This document shows, one piece after another, positions 26,101 through 35,014 of a stretch of DNA of 64,000 nt. The number at the start of each line of letters is the position of its first letter. Position 1 is the stretch's first letter. The DNA comes from JAKVBH01 sp049800955. Lineage in GTDB: Bacteria; Pseudomonadota; Alphaproteobacteria; Rhodobacterales; Rhodobacteraceae. A model generated the notes under the pieces. The model saw nothing but the letters and a program-made list of their open reading frames with translations. It searched no databases and had not been told where the DNA came from. The position numbers and the translations under genes were made by a program. The stretch lies in assembly GCF_049800955.1 (NCBI RefSeq), contig NZ_JBNAGA010000002.1, forward strand, positions 1,054,001-1,118,000, read 5' to 3'.

Positions 26101-26130
26101 GCAATTGTGCGAAGATGTAAAGAAGTGTAA
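26101..26130. promoter_or_regulatory. Candidate TorR-type boxes, three repeats at 10-bp spacing
   Basis: In the 113-bp divergent region between torA and torR three consecutive decamers share TGT at the same place: GCAATTGTGC, GAAGATGTAA and AGAAGTGTAA. On the torA strand this reads TTACA-N5-TTACA-N5-GCACA. Direct repeats phased by one helical turn are how TorR and its Rhodobacter relatives bind. The cluster ends 8 bp before the torR start, so it could control torA positively and torR negatively. Confidence 0.5.
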
Positions 26131-26138
26131 AAAATCGC

Positions 26139-26843
26139 ATGTCCCAGCATATTCTCATCATCGAGGACGACCGCACGACGCGCATGCGGCTTGCCGCCTA
26201 TCTCCGCGAACAGGGATACCGGGTCTCGGAAGCGGAAGATGCGGAGGAAATGGAGCAAATCCTCACCGAAGACCCGGCCGAGCTTCTGCTTGTCGATATC
26301 AATCTGGACGGCAAGGACGGGCTGACCATCACGCGCGAACAGCGCGCGCGCTCCCGCGTGGGCATCATCCTGTTGACCGCGCGGGACGATCAGGTTGACA
26401 AGATCGTGGGTCTTGAGATGGGGGCTGATGACTATATCACCAAACCCTTTGACAAGCGCGAGCTATCGGCGCGGGTCAAGAACCTGCTGGCGCGGATTGC
26501 CGATATTGGACAGGCTCCGCAAGGTGCGCCCCCCGTTGAAGAATTCGGACCCTGGGCCTTTGATCGCATCCGCCGCAGGCTGGTCTCGGTCGCCCGGACC
26601 GAGGTGCTTACCAAACAGGAGTTCGACGTGATGGCCGCCCTGGCGGACCACCCCGGCCAGACGCTGAGCCGCGCCAAGCTGGCTGAATTGATGGGGCGGC
26701 GCGCGATGCGGTCAAACGACCGGATGATCGACGTGATTGTCGGGCGGTTGCGCAAGAAAATCGAGGCAGATCCGTCCAAGCCGGACTGGATCCTGACCGA
26801 ACATGGCAAAGGGTATCACTTTGTCGATCCCGCCTCGATCTGA
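26139..26843 (+). CDS. torR: Response regulator TorR-like
   Basis: The 234-residue OmpR-family regulator has an N-terminal receiver with acidic pocket Glu9-Asp10-Asp11, phospho-acceptor Asp53 (LLLVDIN) and ITKPFD lysine. A C-terminal winged helix follows, ending HGKGYHFVDPASI. It is divergent from the reductase gene, as torR is from torCAD. Its last 28 bp overlap the 3' end of the convergent torS. Phosphorylation by the TorS-like phosphorelay is expected to drive reductase expression when the N-oxide is present. Confidence 0.87.
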   Translation: MSQHILIIEDDRTTRMRLAAYLREQGYRVSEAEDAEEMEQILTEDPAELLLVDINLDGKDGLTITREQRARSRVGIILLTARDDQVDKIVGLEMGADDYITKPFDKRELSARVKNLLARIADIGQAPQGAPPVEEFGPWAFDRIRRRLVSVARTEVLTKQEFDVMAALADHPGQTLSRAKLAELMGRRAMRSNDRMIDVIVGRLRKKIEADPSKPDWILTEHGKGYHFVDPASI

Positions 26844-29593
26844 AGGCCGACCGTTTTGGCGGCTTCGGCCAGCTGATCGCTTGCCGCTCTTGCCGTCGTC
26901 CTGACGTCCTCCAAGGCGGCCTTTGCGGCATCGTCCTGCGCATGCTCAAAGCGTTTGAGCGCGTCACAGAGCGCTCCCAGCTGAAAGTTTGACGCAGCAC
27001 CCTTGAGCTTGTGCGCAAGCTTCCCGCGTTCTGATGGGGCGGCATCTTCCATCTGCCGCACACTGCGCGGCAGATCCTCGAGAAATTCGGAAATGATCTG
27101 CGCCGTGATATCCGGCCCGAGATCCGTCATATCCGCGCGCACCGTCTGCAGGACCGGACTTTCTTTCACGGTCGGCGTCGATGCGGGGCTTTCAGCGCCC
27201 AAAATCTCGCTGAGCGCCCGGGGAGAAACAGGTTTCGTCAGCACGCGTGCCACACCAAGACGGGCGCGATCCCCGGGCGTGTCCGCGATCAGATGCGCGG
27301 TCAGCGCGACGACCTGGGCAGATGTATCAAACGCTGCGATCTGCGCGGCCACCTCCTGGCCGGGCATATCGGGCAGATCAAGATCCAACAACACGAGGTC
27401 AAAGACCGTGTCCCGCATCAGATCGAGCCCGTCCTGCCCTGTCTCCGCTTCGCGCACCAGACAGCCCAGACGTTCCAGATACCCCCGGGCGACCATGCGA
27501 TTGACGGCGTGATCGTCGATCACCAGCACCGATTTCGACATGGCGGCATGGGTGTCGGCCCTGTCCTCTTGCGCAGCAAGGTCCGGATCGCCGGGCAGAA
27601 GCGGGACGGTCAAGGTAAACCGGCTGCCAATGCCGGGCTCACTTTCGACACTCAAGGCCCCGCCAAGCGCCTGGGTCAGGCTGCGGGAGATGGCCAGCCC
27701 CAGCCCCAGCCCCTCGATGCCGGCACGTTTTGCAGCATCCGCACGGGTATAGGCGTCAAACGCGTGGTCTATGGCCTCGCGCGTCATGCCAACGCCGGTA
27801 TCCGCGACACTGAAGCTCACAACGGGTTGGCCCGTCTGGGCATCCCTTGCATGATCCACAATCAAGGCAACCCGCCCGCGATCCGTGTATTTCACTGCGT
27901 TCGATACAAGATTGGTCACAATCTGGCGGATCTTCACCACATCGCCAAAGAGCGCAGGCGGCGCGGTTGAGGCAAGGTCGATATCCGTCTTCAACGCCTT
28001 TGGCGCGGCAAGCGATTGCATTTGGTGGCCCAACTGCCCCACAAGATCGCGCAACATGAAATGAACGGGATTGCTGCGGTCCTCGGTGGCCTCAGTGCTG
28101 GCGAAGGCCAGAATGTCGTTGGTGATCTCGCGCAGATCCTGGGCCGACTGCAAGGCGGTGCGCAGGCGGGCCTTGCCGCCCGGGTCACCCATATCGGCCT
28201 CCAGCAGGTCGAGCATACCGATGATTCCGTTGAGCGGTGTTCGGATTTCGTGGCTCATGCGGGCGAGAAACTCGGTCTTGCTGCGGTTTGCGGCCTCGGC
28301 CTCGGCGCGCGCGGCATCGGAGGCCTGCATCCCGGCCACGGCATCTCCCGTGCGGGCGATGACGGCCTCTTCGAGGCTGTTGCGCAACCGGTCCGCATCC
28401 TGCGCCCGCCTGCGCAGGATGTTGAGGGCCTTCTCCATGCGTCCGATCTCGTCCTGCCCGCTGATGGGGATGCGCTGCGCATAGTCGCCGCCTGCAACCG
28501 ACACGATCCGCTGCGAGATATTGGCCAGCCGCGCAATCAGCTGACGGCGGGCGTAAAGCCACATCATCGTGCCCGCTAGGACCGAGGCCGCGACCATGGC
28601 CAGAAGCCCCGCCAGAATGACCGAGGCGCGGCGCTCGGCCACCGCGATCGTTTCCAACCCCTGCGACTGGAGTGCATCCCGCGCAGCGCGGGCGCGGGTC
28701 GCAAGCGTCTCCAGCGTCTCTTGCAAAAATGCCGCGTCCCGCGCAAGGGTCTGCTCCAGCGCGATACGGTCGCTTTGCAAGTCCAACAGTCCCCCGTCTG
28801 CAAGGACAAGGCGATCGAGCGCATCCAAAAGCAGACGCGCCTCGCGGGTGGCGCCTTGCGAGGGAAAATAGATCAACCGGCGCAACATGATATCGAGGCT
28901 GGCAGATACCTCTGCCCGCGTGGCCTCAACTGTGGCTGGGGTCTCAAGAGCATTGGCCTGCTGTATCTGGCGCCGGGTGGCATCCAGCGTTCGGGTCAGC
29001 TCCGTCAAGCGCTCGAAGGCAAAGAACGACCGATCTGCCAGCGTATCCAACGCCGGGCGCGGGTCGTCCTGCGGGCGGGCATAGAGACTTGCAATGCCCG
29101 CGGTGATCCTCAGCCGGGCAAGGTCCGTCTCTGCTTCGAGAACCGATGCAAGCCGCGCGCCCGCCTGATCAATCGCCATGGATGCGTCAGCGCTGCGATC
29201 AAGCAGGGTAAGGCGGTCGCGCGCATTCAGAGTGATCCTGTCAACGATGCGGGCCGCATCCGATGCGTCTTCGCCCCCTTGCGCGGAACCTGTCGTCCCC
29301 TCAATGTCGCGCGTCGCACGCTCAATGGTCAGAACCGTGTCGCGGAGCGCGGCGGACGCCTCATCAAGGCTCCTGATCGTCGTCGCCTCGCCCAGCGTTG
29401 TTTGCAGCGTTGTGACCACATTGACGGACGCATCGATCCGGCTCGCCAATTGGGTCGCGGGAAAGTTCGCGCGCACGAGCGCATTATATGTATGGGCCAT
29501 ATTGCGATTGACGCCAATCGCAACGACGCCCACCATCACGGCCAATGCCGCCATGGCACTCAAAATCTGGATCAACCGTCTGTCAAAACTCAT
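26816..29593 (-). CDS. torS: Hybrid sensor histidine kinase TorS-like
   Basis: The 925-residue protein has a transmembrane helix near 7-28, a helical periplasmic sensor of about 300 residues, a second helix near 320-345, HAMP, and HisKA with phospho-histidine about 448 in MSHEIRTPLNG. An ATPase domain follows (NLVSNAVKYTD, GLGLGLAIS), then a receiver (LVLLDLDLPDMPG) and a C-terminal Hpt domain (LAHKLKGAASNF). This is the TorS architecture. It would respond to ligand-loaded TorT and phosphorylate TorR. The start is 29593 or 29602. The torT start lies only about 20-30 bp away on the other strand. Confidence 0.87.
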   Translation of the reverse strand: MSFDRRLIQILSAMAALAVMVGVVAIGVNRNMAHTYNALVRANFPATQLASRIDASVNVVTTLQTTLGEATTIRSLDEASAALRDTVLTIERATRDIEGTTGSAQGGEDASDAARIVDRITLNARDRLTLLDRSADASMAIDQAGARLASVLEAETDLARLRITAGIASLYARPQDDPRPALDTLADRSFFAFERLTELTRTLDATRRQIQQANALETPATVEATRAEVSASLDIMLRRLIYFPSQGATREARLLLDALDRLVLADGGLLDLQSDRIALEQTLARDAAFLQETLETLATRARAARDALQSQGLETIAVAERRASVILAGLLAMVAASVLAGTMMWLYARRQLIARLANISQRIVSVAGGDYAQRIPISGQDEIGRMEKALNILRRRAQDADRLRNSLEEAVIARTGDAVAGMQASDAARAEAEAANRSKTEFLARMSHEIRTPLNGIIGMLDLLEADMGDPGGKARLRTALQSAQDLREITNDILAFASTEATEDRSNPVHFMLRDLVGQLGHQMQSLAAPKALKTDIDLASTAPPALFGDVVKIRQIVTNLVSNAVKYTDRGRVALIVDHARDAQTGQPVVSFSVADTGVGMTREAIDHAFDAYTRADAAKRAGIEGLGLGLAISRSLTQALGGALSVESEPGIGSRFTLTVPLLPGDPDLAAQEDRADTHAAMSKSVLVIDDHAVNRMVARGYLERLGCLVREAETGQDGLDLMRDTVFDLVLLDLDLPDMPGQEVAAQIAAFDTSAQVVALTAHLIADTPGDRARLGVARVLTKPVSPRALSEILGAESPASTPTVKESPVLQTVRADMTDLGPDITAQIISEFLEDLPRSVRQMEDAAPSERGKLAHKLKGAASNFQLGALCDALKRFEHAQDDAAKAALEDVRTTARAASDQLAEAAKTVGLQIEAGSTK

Positions 29594-29621
29594 GCGTCGC
29601 ATTTCCCAACCCTACGGAGCC

Positions 29622-30596
29622 ATGATCCGCTGCACAATCTTGACCATCGGCATTGTCATCGCTCTGGTCGCGGCGGGGCTGGTCGGTGCTGCGCGGGCGC
29701 AGGAGGCGCGCCGGCTTTGCGTCCTCGTTCCCCATTTCAAGGACGATTACTGGCTCAGTGTCGGCTACGGGCTGGAACGCGAGGCGGCGCGCCGAAATGT
29801 GCAGCTCCGTTTCTTCGAGGCAGGGGGATACCGCGCTCTCGCCGCGCAACTCAAACAGCTTGAGGTTTGTGCCCAAGCGGATGTCGATGGGATCCTGATC
29901 GGTGCCGTGAGCTCGGATCATCCGGACATGACCGCCGCCGTTGCGCGGGCGGCGCGGCAGGTACCTGTCATCGCCCTTGTCAATGAGCTCCATGCCGAGC
30001 AGCTTGCCGGACGCATCGGTGTGGATTGGCGCGACATGGGGCACGAGATTGGCGCTTTCCTGTCGCGCCAGCACCCCGAGGGGGCCGCACCAAAGACAGC
30101 CATATTCCTGAACGGACCACGCGAGGCCGGATGGACAGGCCCGTTGGAGAGTGGGCTACGCGCCGGACTTGAAAACAGCTCGGTTGACATCGTTGATGTC
30201 TTGCGGGCTGATACGGGCGTTCGCGCGCAACTTGATCTCGTCGAAGCTGCAATGGCCCGTCATGCAGATGTGGATTACGTGATTGGCAACGCACCTGCGA
30301 TAGAGGCCGCGCTCGGCGTGCTTGCGACGCAGGATGCGCGCGCGCAGCCGCTCCTCGTGTCCACCTACATGACCCCTTCCGTCCTGCGCGGATTGATCAA
30401 CGGTCAGGTCAGGGCTGCGCCATTTGACGACCCGGTGCAGCAGGGTGTCATGGCAATCAGACACGCCGTCTCCGGAGGGGACGCCGACACGCCAGACGGC
30501 CTGATCGGGCCCGCATTGCAATTGCTGACCGCCGGAGGCGACAGTCTCCAGAGCATCACCTTTCCGCCTGCGACGTACTTTCCCTTGATTGAATAA
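29622..30596 (+). CDS. torT: Periplasmic TMAO-sensing binding protein TorT-like
   Basis: The 324-residue precursor has a signal peptide (MIRCTILTIGIVIALVAAG, cleaved near ARAQ). It is followed by a two-lobed periplasmic binding fold of the ribose-binding/LacI type (LCVLVPHFKDDYWLSVGYGL, IAYDPV-like PFDDPVQQGVMAIR). It fits TorT, which binds TMAO and contacts the TorS sensor domain. The ATG at 29622 was preferred to 29592 because the leader begins there with GGAG upstream. It is divergent from torS with almost no intergenic space. Confidence 0.82.
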   Translation: MIRCTILTIGIVIALVAAGLVGAARAQEARRLCVLVPHFKDDYWLSVGYGLEREAARRNVQLRFFEAGGYRALAAQLKQLEVCAQADVDGILIGAVSSDHPDMTAAVARAARQVPVIALVNELHAEQLAGRIGVDWRDMGHEIGAFLSRQHPEGAAPKTAIFLNGPREAGWTGPLESGLRAGLENSSVDIVDVLRADTGVRAQLDLVEAAMARHADVDYVIGNAPAIEAALGVLATQDARAQPLLVSTYMTPSVLRGLINGQVRAAPFDDPVQQGVMAIRHAVSGGDADTPDGLIGPALQLLTAGGDSLQSITFPPATYFPLIE

Positions 30597-30695
30597 ATGC
30601 TAAGACAGCGCGGCCTCGCTGGCTTGATTTTGCTCAAATCGCCCTCGCGGGAAGCAGACCCGCCCAGACAAGCGCCGCCCACACAAGCGAGATAG

Positions 30696-30888
30696 GCAAA
30701 ATCATGGACCGCACCGCACCAACAGCTGCGACCCACGACGCCGGTTCACGCGCTGCCTGCACGGCAAGTGCAGGCGACGCTTGAGGCCGCCATCGCAGCC
30801 CCGGTCCCGCTAGCCTGCAGGCCTGCCGCTGTTGTTGCTGGGCGTGGGCGCATTGGGCGCCACGCGGATCAAACGCCGCGCTGCGTGA
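30696..30888 (+). pseudogene. Remnant of a VPLPA-CTERM sorted protein, one-base frameshift
   Basis: One frame reads ATLEAAIAAPVPL up to 30812. The next frame, from 30814, reads PAGLPLLLLGVGALGATRI and then a KRRAA ending and TGA at 30888. Joined, they make a VPLPA-CTERM tail: the VPLPAG motif, a hydrophobic helix and a basic end, a sorting signal common in roseobacters. One extra base at 30812-30813 separates the two parts. Upstream the frame closes at a TAG (30693-30695), so the body of the gene is lost. A terminator follows. Confidence 0.6.
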
Positions 30889-30914
30889 GTGCACCTGTCT
30901 TGAAAATGCAAAAG

Positions 30915-30942
30915 CCCGGTAGGTCACCCTGCCGGGATTTTT
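30915..30942 (+). terminator. Rho-independent terminator after the VPLPA-CTERM remnant
   Basis: A 9-bp stem (CCCGGTAGG with CCTGCCGGG, one G-T pair) with loop TCAC is followed by ATTTTTG. It lies 26 bp after the remnant's stop codon and probably once ended that gene. It may now stop transcription running out of torT. The 200 bp from here to thiX show nothing recognisable. Confidence 0.82.
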
Positions 30943-31145
30943 GTTTCTGTGGGTCTTTGAGATGAGACTGCTTTGAGCCCGAAGTGACCGATGCTGCATT
31001 TCATTCCAAGAGCCGCGACGGGCCATATACCGGACATTGGCCCATTGAGAGCAGAGCCCAGACTCAGTAATTGCCGTTCGTTTTGAATTGCAATTACCCA
31101 AGGGCGGATTTCTGACGCACCGATGCAGGGATCAAAAACTCAGTG

Positions 31146-31871
31146 TTACCTGAAATTTCGCACCGCGCGGGACACTGCGGCGTGCAGCGCAATGGCCATT
31201 GCAGCGAGCGTAATCAGGCTGGCGAACATCAAATCGGTCTTTGCGCGCCCGTTTGCCAAGAGCATCAGATAGCCCAAGCCCCGCGAAGAACCGACCCATT
31301 CGCCAATAACAGCCCCGATCGGCGCATAGACTGCGGCAAGTTTGATGCCCGTGCCCAGTGTCGGCAAAGCATATGGCACGCGGATCAACCAAAGCGTGCG
31401 TGTCTTGCTCGCCCCCATTGTCTGCGCCAGATCCAGCATGCCCGAAGGCACCCGCGAGAGCCCGTCATAGAATGCACTGACGACCGGAAAATAGATGATC
31501 AGCACCGCCATGACGACCTTGGAGGCAAGCCCGTAGCCGAACCAGAGCGTCAGCACAGGGGCAAGCGCAAAGACAGGAATCGCCTGGGTAAATACCAGCA
31601 TGGGCATCGTCAGGCGTTGCAACCCGTCGAACCGCGCCAGTGCAATGGCGGTTGACGCCCCTGATATGACCCCAACCGAGAGCCCCAGCAACACCGCGGT
31701 GAGTGTCGCGGCCGCATGCTCCATAAGCAAGGCGCGGTTTTCCCATCCGGTTTCGGCCACCAAAAACGGAGGAGGCAGGATGAATCGTGGTGCATCGGTG
31801 ATCCAGATAAGCGACTGCCAGAGCGCAAGACCGCCACAAATCGCAGCAACAGCATAAGCGAGCCGGATCAT
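31146..31871 (-). CDS. thiX: Thiamine-precursor ABC transporter permease ThiX
   Basis: The 241-residue membrane protein has five to six hydrophobic segments and the permease coupling loop (DLAQTMGASKTRTLWLIRVPYALP). It has the taurine/nitrate-type permease form used by ThiXYZ. It is the last gene of the thi operon and overlaps thiZ by 4 bp. With ThiY and ThiZ it should import N-formyl-4-amino-5-aminomethyl-2-methylpyrimidine or HMP. Confidence 0.87.
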   Translation of the reverse strand: MIRLAYAVAAICGGLALWQSLIWITDAPRFILPPPFLVAETGWENRALLMEHAAATLTAVLLGLSVGVISGASTAIALARFDGLQRLTMPMLVFTQAIPVFALAPVLTLWFGYGLASKVVMAVLIIYFPVVSAFYDGLSRVPSGMLDLAQTMGASKTRTLWLIRVPYALPTLGTGIKLAAVYAPIGAVIGEWVGSSRGLGYLMLLANGRAKTDLMFASLITLAAMAIALHAAVSRAVRNFR

Positions 31872-32590
31872 GGCCTTGACCTCAGAAAATCAAGGAGGGC
31901 TGCCTGTGATGCCACCACATCTGCGGCCGCAAGGTCCCGCAATGGTGCCATGTCGGGCAATGGCCAGTCTTGCGTTCCCTTATTGGTGATCACAATGATC
32001 CGATGCCCCAACCGAATGGCCTCCGACGGATCATGGGTGACAAGCAGCACCGTTTTGCCGCGCAGCATTTCAGCCGCCAATTCCTGCATTTCCGCGCGCG
32101 TGCCTGCATCAAGGGCGGAGAAAGGCTCATCCAGAAACACGAACGGACGGCCCTCCATCAAGGTGCGCGCCAAGGCTACACGCTGCCGCATACCGCCCGA
32201 AAGGGCAGCAGGCCGTTTGCCAAGATGATCGCCCAATCCGATTTTACCGAGCAGGTCACGGGCGCGGTCTGCATCGGGTCGCTCCCCGCGCAGACGCGCC
32301 CCGAGAAGCGTATTGTCCAACACGCTCAGCCAAGGCATCAGCAGATCCGATTGGGCCATGAAGGCCGCACGCCCCTGAATGTCCCGCCCGTCGTTTGTGC
32401 GGATCGTGCCCTGGAACTCCCCTTCGCACGTCAGCCCCGCAATCAGGCGCAGCAAGGTCGTCTTGCCGACGCCCGACCGGCCGAGCAGACAGGTCCATTG
32501 CCCGGCGTCGATCCTCAGATCGATCTCGCCAAACAAGGGAGCACCTTCCAAACGATGGTGCCCCACGACGCTGATCCCCGGCGCGGTCAC
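31868..32590 (-). CDS. thiZ: Thiamine-precursor ABC transporter ATPase ThiZ
   Basis: The 240-residue ATPase has Walker A (LLGRSGVGKTTLL), signature ALSGGMRQRVALART, Walker B PFVFLDEPFSALD and the switch histidine in LVTHDPSEA. It energises ThiX. The GTG at 32590, overlapping the tenA stop as GTGA, is preferred because every junction in this operon is a 4-bp overlap. An ATG at 32617 inside tenA is the alternative. Confidence 0.87.
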   Translation of the reverse strand: MTAPGISVVGHHRLEGAPLFGEIDLRIDAGQWTCLLGRSGVGKTTLLRLIAGLTCEGEFQGTIRTNDGRDIQGRAAFMAQSDLLMPWLSVLDNTLLGARLRGERPDADRARDLLGKIGLGDHLGKRPAALSGGMRQRVALARTLMEGRPFVFLDEPFSALDAGTRAEMQELAAEMLRGKTVLLVTHDPSEAIRLGHRIIVITNKGTQDWPLPDMAPLRDLAAADVVASQAALLDFLRSRP

Positions 32591-33276
32591 GCAGCCCCGC
32601 GCAGGCCCATGCCCCAAAAGGCAGCCTCAAGTTGCGTGGCGGTCGTGAACCGTTTCTGAAGCCCCGGCCAACGGGGCGAGGTTTCCGGCGACGGACCCAG
32701 ACGGCGCAGGACAGCTGCGTCAATCATCTGACCCAATCGGGTCATCGCGTCCTGATAGTCCGCCCCATCGTAGGTGTCGATCCATGCCCGATAAGGCGTA
32801 TCAGGTGCCGCGTCTTTTCCCAAACGCGTGCCAATCTCGGCATAGCCAAAGCAGCAGGGCGCGAGCGCGGCCATCAGATCGAGAAAGTCGCCCTGAAGCC
32901 CCGCATCCATCACATATCGCGTATAGGCGAGATTCTCGAATTCCTCCGCCGCGTTGAACAGTGTTTGCTCGTCGATCCCCTCGCCCGCACAGGTCTGCAC
33001 ATGCAGGGCCATCTCGTGATTGACGAACCCGTTGACCGACGCGGCGCAGGCTTTCATCTCATCCAGCGTTTCCGCCTTCACGACGCCCATGGACCATGCA
33101 CGCGAAAAGTGGGTCAGGAACACATAGTCCTGAATGAGGTAATGCAGGAAGGATGCGCGCGGCAACGTGCCATCGCGCAGGCCTTCGACAAAGGCATGGT
33201 GGGTGTAGGTGTGCCAGTCGTCCTCGCATCCCGCGCGCCAGAGCGCAAAGCTGCGGCCATAGTCCCGCGCGCTCAT
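32587..33276 (-). CDS. tenA: Aminopyrimidine aminohydrolase TenA (thiaminase II)
   Basis: The 229-residue all-helical protein has the TenA signatures YLIQDYVFLTHFSRAW, FVNHEMALH and LAPCCFGYAEIG, whose cysteine pair holds the nucleophile. It hydrolyses aminomethylpyrimidine, a breakdown product of thiamine, to the HMP alcohol for ThiD. It lies between the binding protein and ATPase genes of ThiXYZ, fitting uptake of degraded thiamine followed by repair. Confidence 0.92.
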   Translation of the reverse strand: MSARDYGRSFALWRAGCEDDWHTYTHHAFVEGLRDGTLPRASFLHYLIQDYVFLTHFSRAWSMGVVKAETLDEMKACAASVNGFVNHEMALHVQTCAGEGIDEQTLFNAAEEFENLAYTRYVMDAGLQGDFLDLMAALAPCCFGYAEIGTRLGKDAAPDTPYRAWIDTYDGADYQDAMTRLGQMIDAAVLRRLGPSPETSPRWPGLQKRFTTATQLEAAFWGMGLRGAA

Positions 33277-34211
33277 TGGGCGCTCACGTCGATTGCGATT
33301 TCAGAAACCGGGTGGATCGCCGGGATCAGGCCAGCCTCCTGCAAAAAGGCCTCAAACGCAGCGTAGCGGCCCGTGTCGAGCGCGGCAGGGCGCAAGGCAA
33401 AGCGCGGCAGCGTGTCAGACCAGGCGCGGCGGTTGAGTTCATCGCGCAACTCGGGCGCGGTGCTTGCGAAGATCTCCCAGCTCTCTTCGGGGTGGTTGAT
33501 GATGTATTGCGTGGCGCGTTCGGTCGCGGCCAGAAAGCGGCGCACCATATCGGCATCCATCGTATCGAGGTTGGCCACGTAAATCAGCTCATCATAGGTG
33601 GGCAGGCCTTCCTCCTCGACGTAGAAACAGCGGCCTGCAACGCCTTCGATATCCATCTGGTTCAACTCGAAATTGCGAAACGCGCCGATTACCGCATCGA
33701 CCTGACCGGACATGATGGCAGGCGAGAGCGAGAAATTGACGTTGACGAGCTCTACCTGATCCAGCGTCACGCCATGCGTGCCCAGAACGGCGCTCAGAAC
33801 CGCATCCTCGACCCCACCGACAGAGAAACCGATCTTGCGTCCTGCCAGATCAGCTGGCGTTTCTATGGGGCCGTCCTCCAACACCAAAAGGCAGTTGAGC
33901 GGCGTGGCGACCAGCGTACCAATGCGGCGAAGCGGCAGGCCTTCATGGCGTTGCAGGTGCAGTTGCGGTTGATACGAGATTGCCATTTCTGCCTGGCCTG
34001 CGGCGACAAGCCGGGGCGGGGCCGACGGATCAGCGGGGGCGATGATCTCGACCTCAAGGTTTTCATTGGCGAAATAGCCTTTCTCCTGTGCGATGATGAC
34101 CGGGCCGTGATCGGGGTTTACGAACCAGTCCAGCAGCAGCGTCATTTGATCCTGCGCCAGAAGCGGTCCGGCCCAAAGGGACAGGGCAAGGGCAGAGAGG
34201 GTCTTTTTCAT
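33273..34211 (-). CDS. thiY: Pyrimidine-precursor binding protein ThiY
   Basis: The 312-residue precursor has a short signal peptide (KKTLSALALSLWAGPLLA). It is followed by an NMT1/THI5-like binding fold (LLLDWFVNPDHGPVIIAQEKGYF), the typical opening of ThiY. It binds the pyrimidine precursor of thiamine in the periplasm for ThiXZ. Overlaps of 4 bp with both thiD and tenA tie it into the operon. Confidence 0.9.
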   Translation of the reverse strand: MKKTLSALALSLWAGPLLAQDQMTLLLDWFVNPDHGPVIIAQEKGYFANENLEVEIIAPADPSAPPRLVAAGQAEMAISYQPQLHLQRHEGLPLRRIGTLVATPLNCLLVLEDGPIETPADLAGRKIGFSVGGVEDAVLSAVLGTHGVTLDQVELVNVNFSLSPAIMSGQVDAVIGAFRNFELNQMDIEGVAGRCFYVEEEGLPTYDELIYVANLDTMDADMVRRFLAATERATQYIINHPEESWEIFASTAPELRDELNRRAWSDTLPRFALRPAALDTGRYAAFEAFLQEAGLIPAIHPVSEIAIDVSAQ

Positions 34212-35014
34212 CGGGACAGTCCTTTAAGGTTTGCAAAGTGATGGGTGGGGCCGTGGCCCGACCCGACAGACAAGTCATCCGCATGGGCGATGGCATCGCT
34301 GACATAGGCCTTGGCGGCAGCGACTGCCTTGGGCAAAGATTGCTTGCGAGCAATCTGCGCGGCCAGCGCGGCCGACAGGGTGCAACCGGTGCCATGTGTG
34401 TTCCGCGTCGCCGTGCGCGCGCCCTCAAACCACGTTACATTGTCCGAGGTGACCAGACAGTCAGGGCTGTCTGCTCCGTCAAGGTGGCCACCTTTCATCA
34501 CGATGGCGCTCGGCCCGAGGGCGATCAACGCACGGGCCTGCTGCGCCATCTCTTCGCGGGTTTGCGCAATCGGCCTGTCCAGAAGGTGCGCGGCCTCCGG
34601 CAGGTTGGGCGTCAACACAAAGGCCAAGGGCAGAAGTCGCGTCCGCAACGTGCCCACCGCGTCCGGTTGCAACAGAGGTGCGCCGCCTTTGGCAATCATA
34701 ACCGGGTCCAGCACGATCGGTGCATCGCAACCTTGCAGCGCCTCGGCCACGGCGGCAGCGATCTCGGCGTTGGCGATCATGCCGATCTTCACGGCATCAA
34801 CGCGGATATCTTCGAAAATGGCCTTGATTTGCGCTTGCACGAACTCCGGCGGGACAAGATGAATGCCGCTTACGCCTTGGGTATTCTGCGCGGTCAGCGC
34901 GGTGATGGCTGCCATGGCATAGGCCCCGTTTGCCGACATCGCCTTGAGGTCGGCCTGGATACCAGCCCCTCCCGATGGATCGGAGCCTGCGATACTGAGA
35001 ACATTGGGAATCAT
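34208..35014 (-). CDS. thiD: HMP/HMP-P kinase ThiD
   Basis: The 268-residue ribokinase-family enzyme has LSIAGSDPSGGAGIQADLK at the N-terminus, VLDPVMIAKGG in the middle and the anion-hole motif NTHGTGCTLSAALAA near the end. It phosphorylates hydroxymethylpyrimidine twice to HMP-PP. Start 35014 is the family start and overlaps the thiE stop by 4 bp. Confidence 0.94.
   Translation of the reverse strand: MIPNVLSIAGSDPSGGAGIQADLKAMSANGAYAMAAITALTAQNTQGVSGIHLVPPEFVQAQIKAIFEDIRVDAVKIGMIANAEIAAAVAEALQGCDAPIVLDPVMIAKGGAPLLQPDAVGTLRTRLLPLAFVLTPNLPEAAHLLDRPIAQTREEMAQQARALIALGPSAIVMKGGHLDGADSPDCLVTSDNVTWFEGARTATRNTHGTGCTLSAALAAQIARKQSLPKAVAAAKAYVSDAIAHADDLSVGSGHGPTHHFANLKGLSR

Noticed and set aside
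29178..29621. N-terminal extension of torT by about 148 codons
   Set aside because: The extension lies wholly within torS and would bury the signal peptide; the start at 29622 is better supported.
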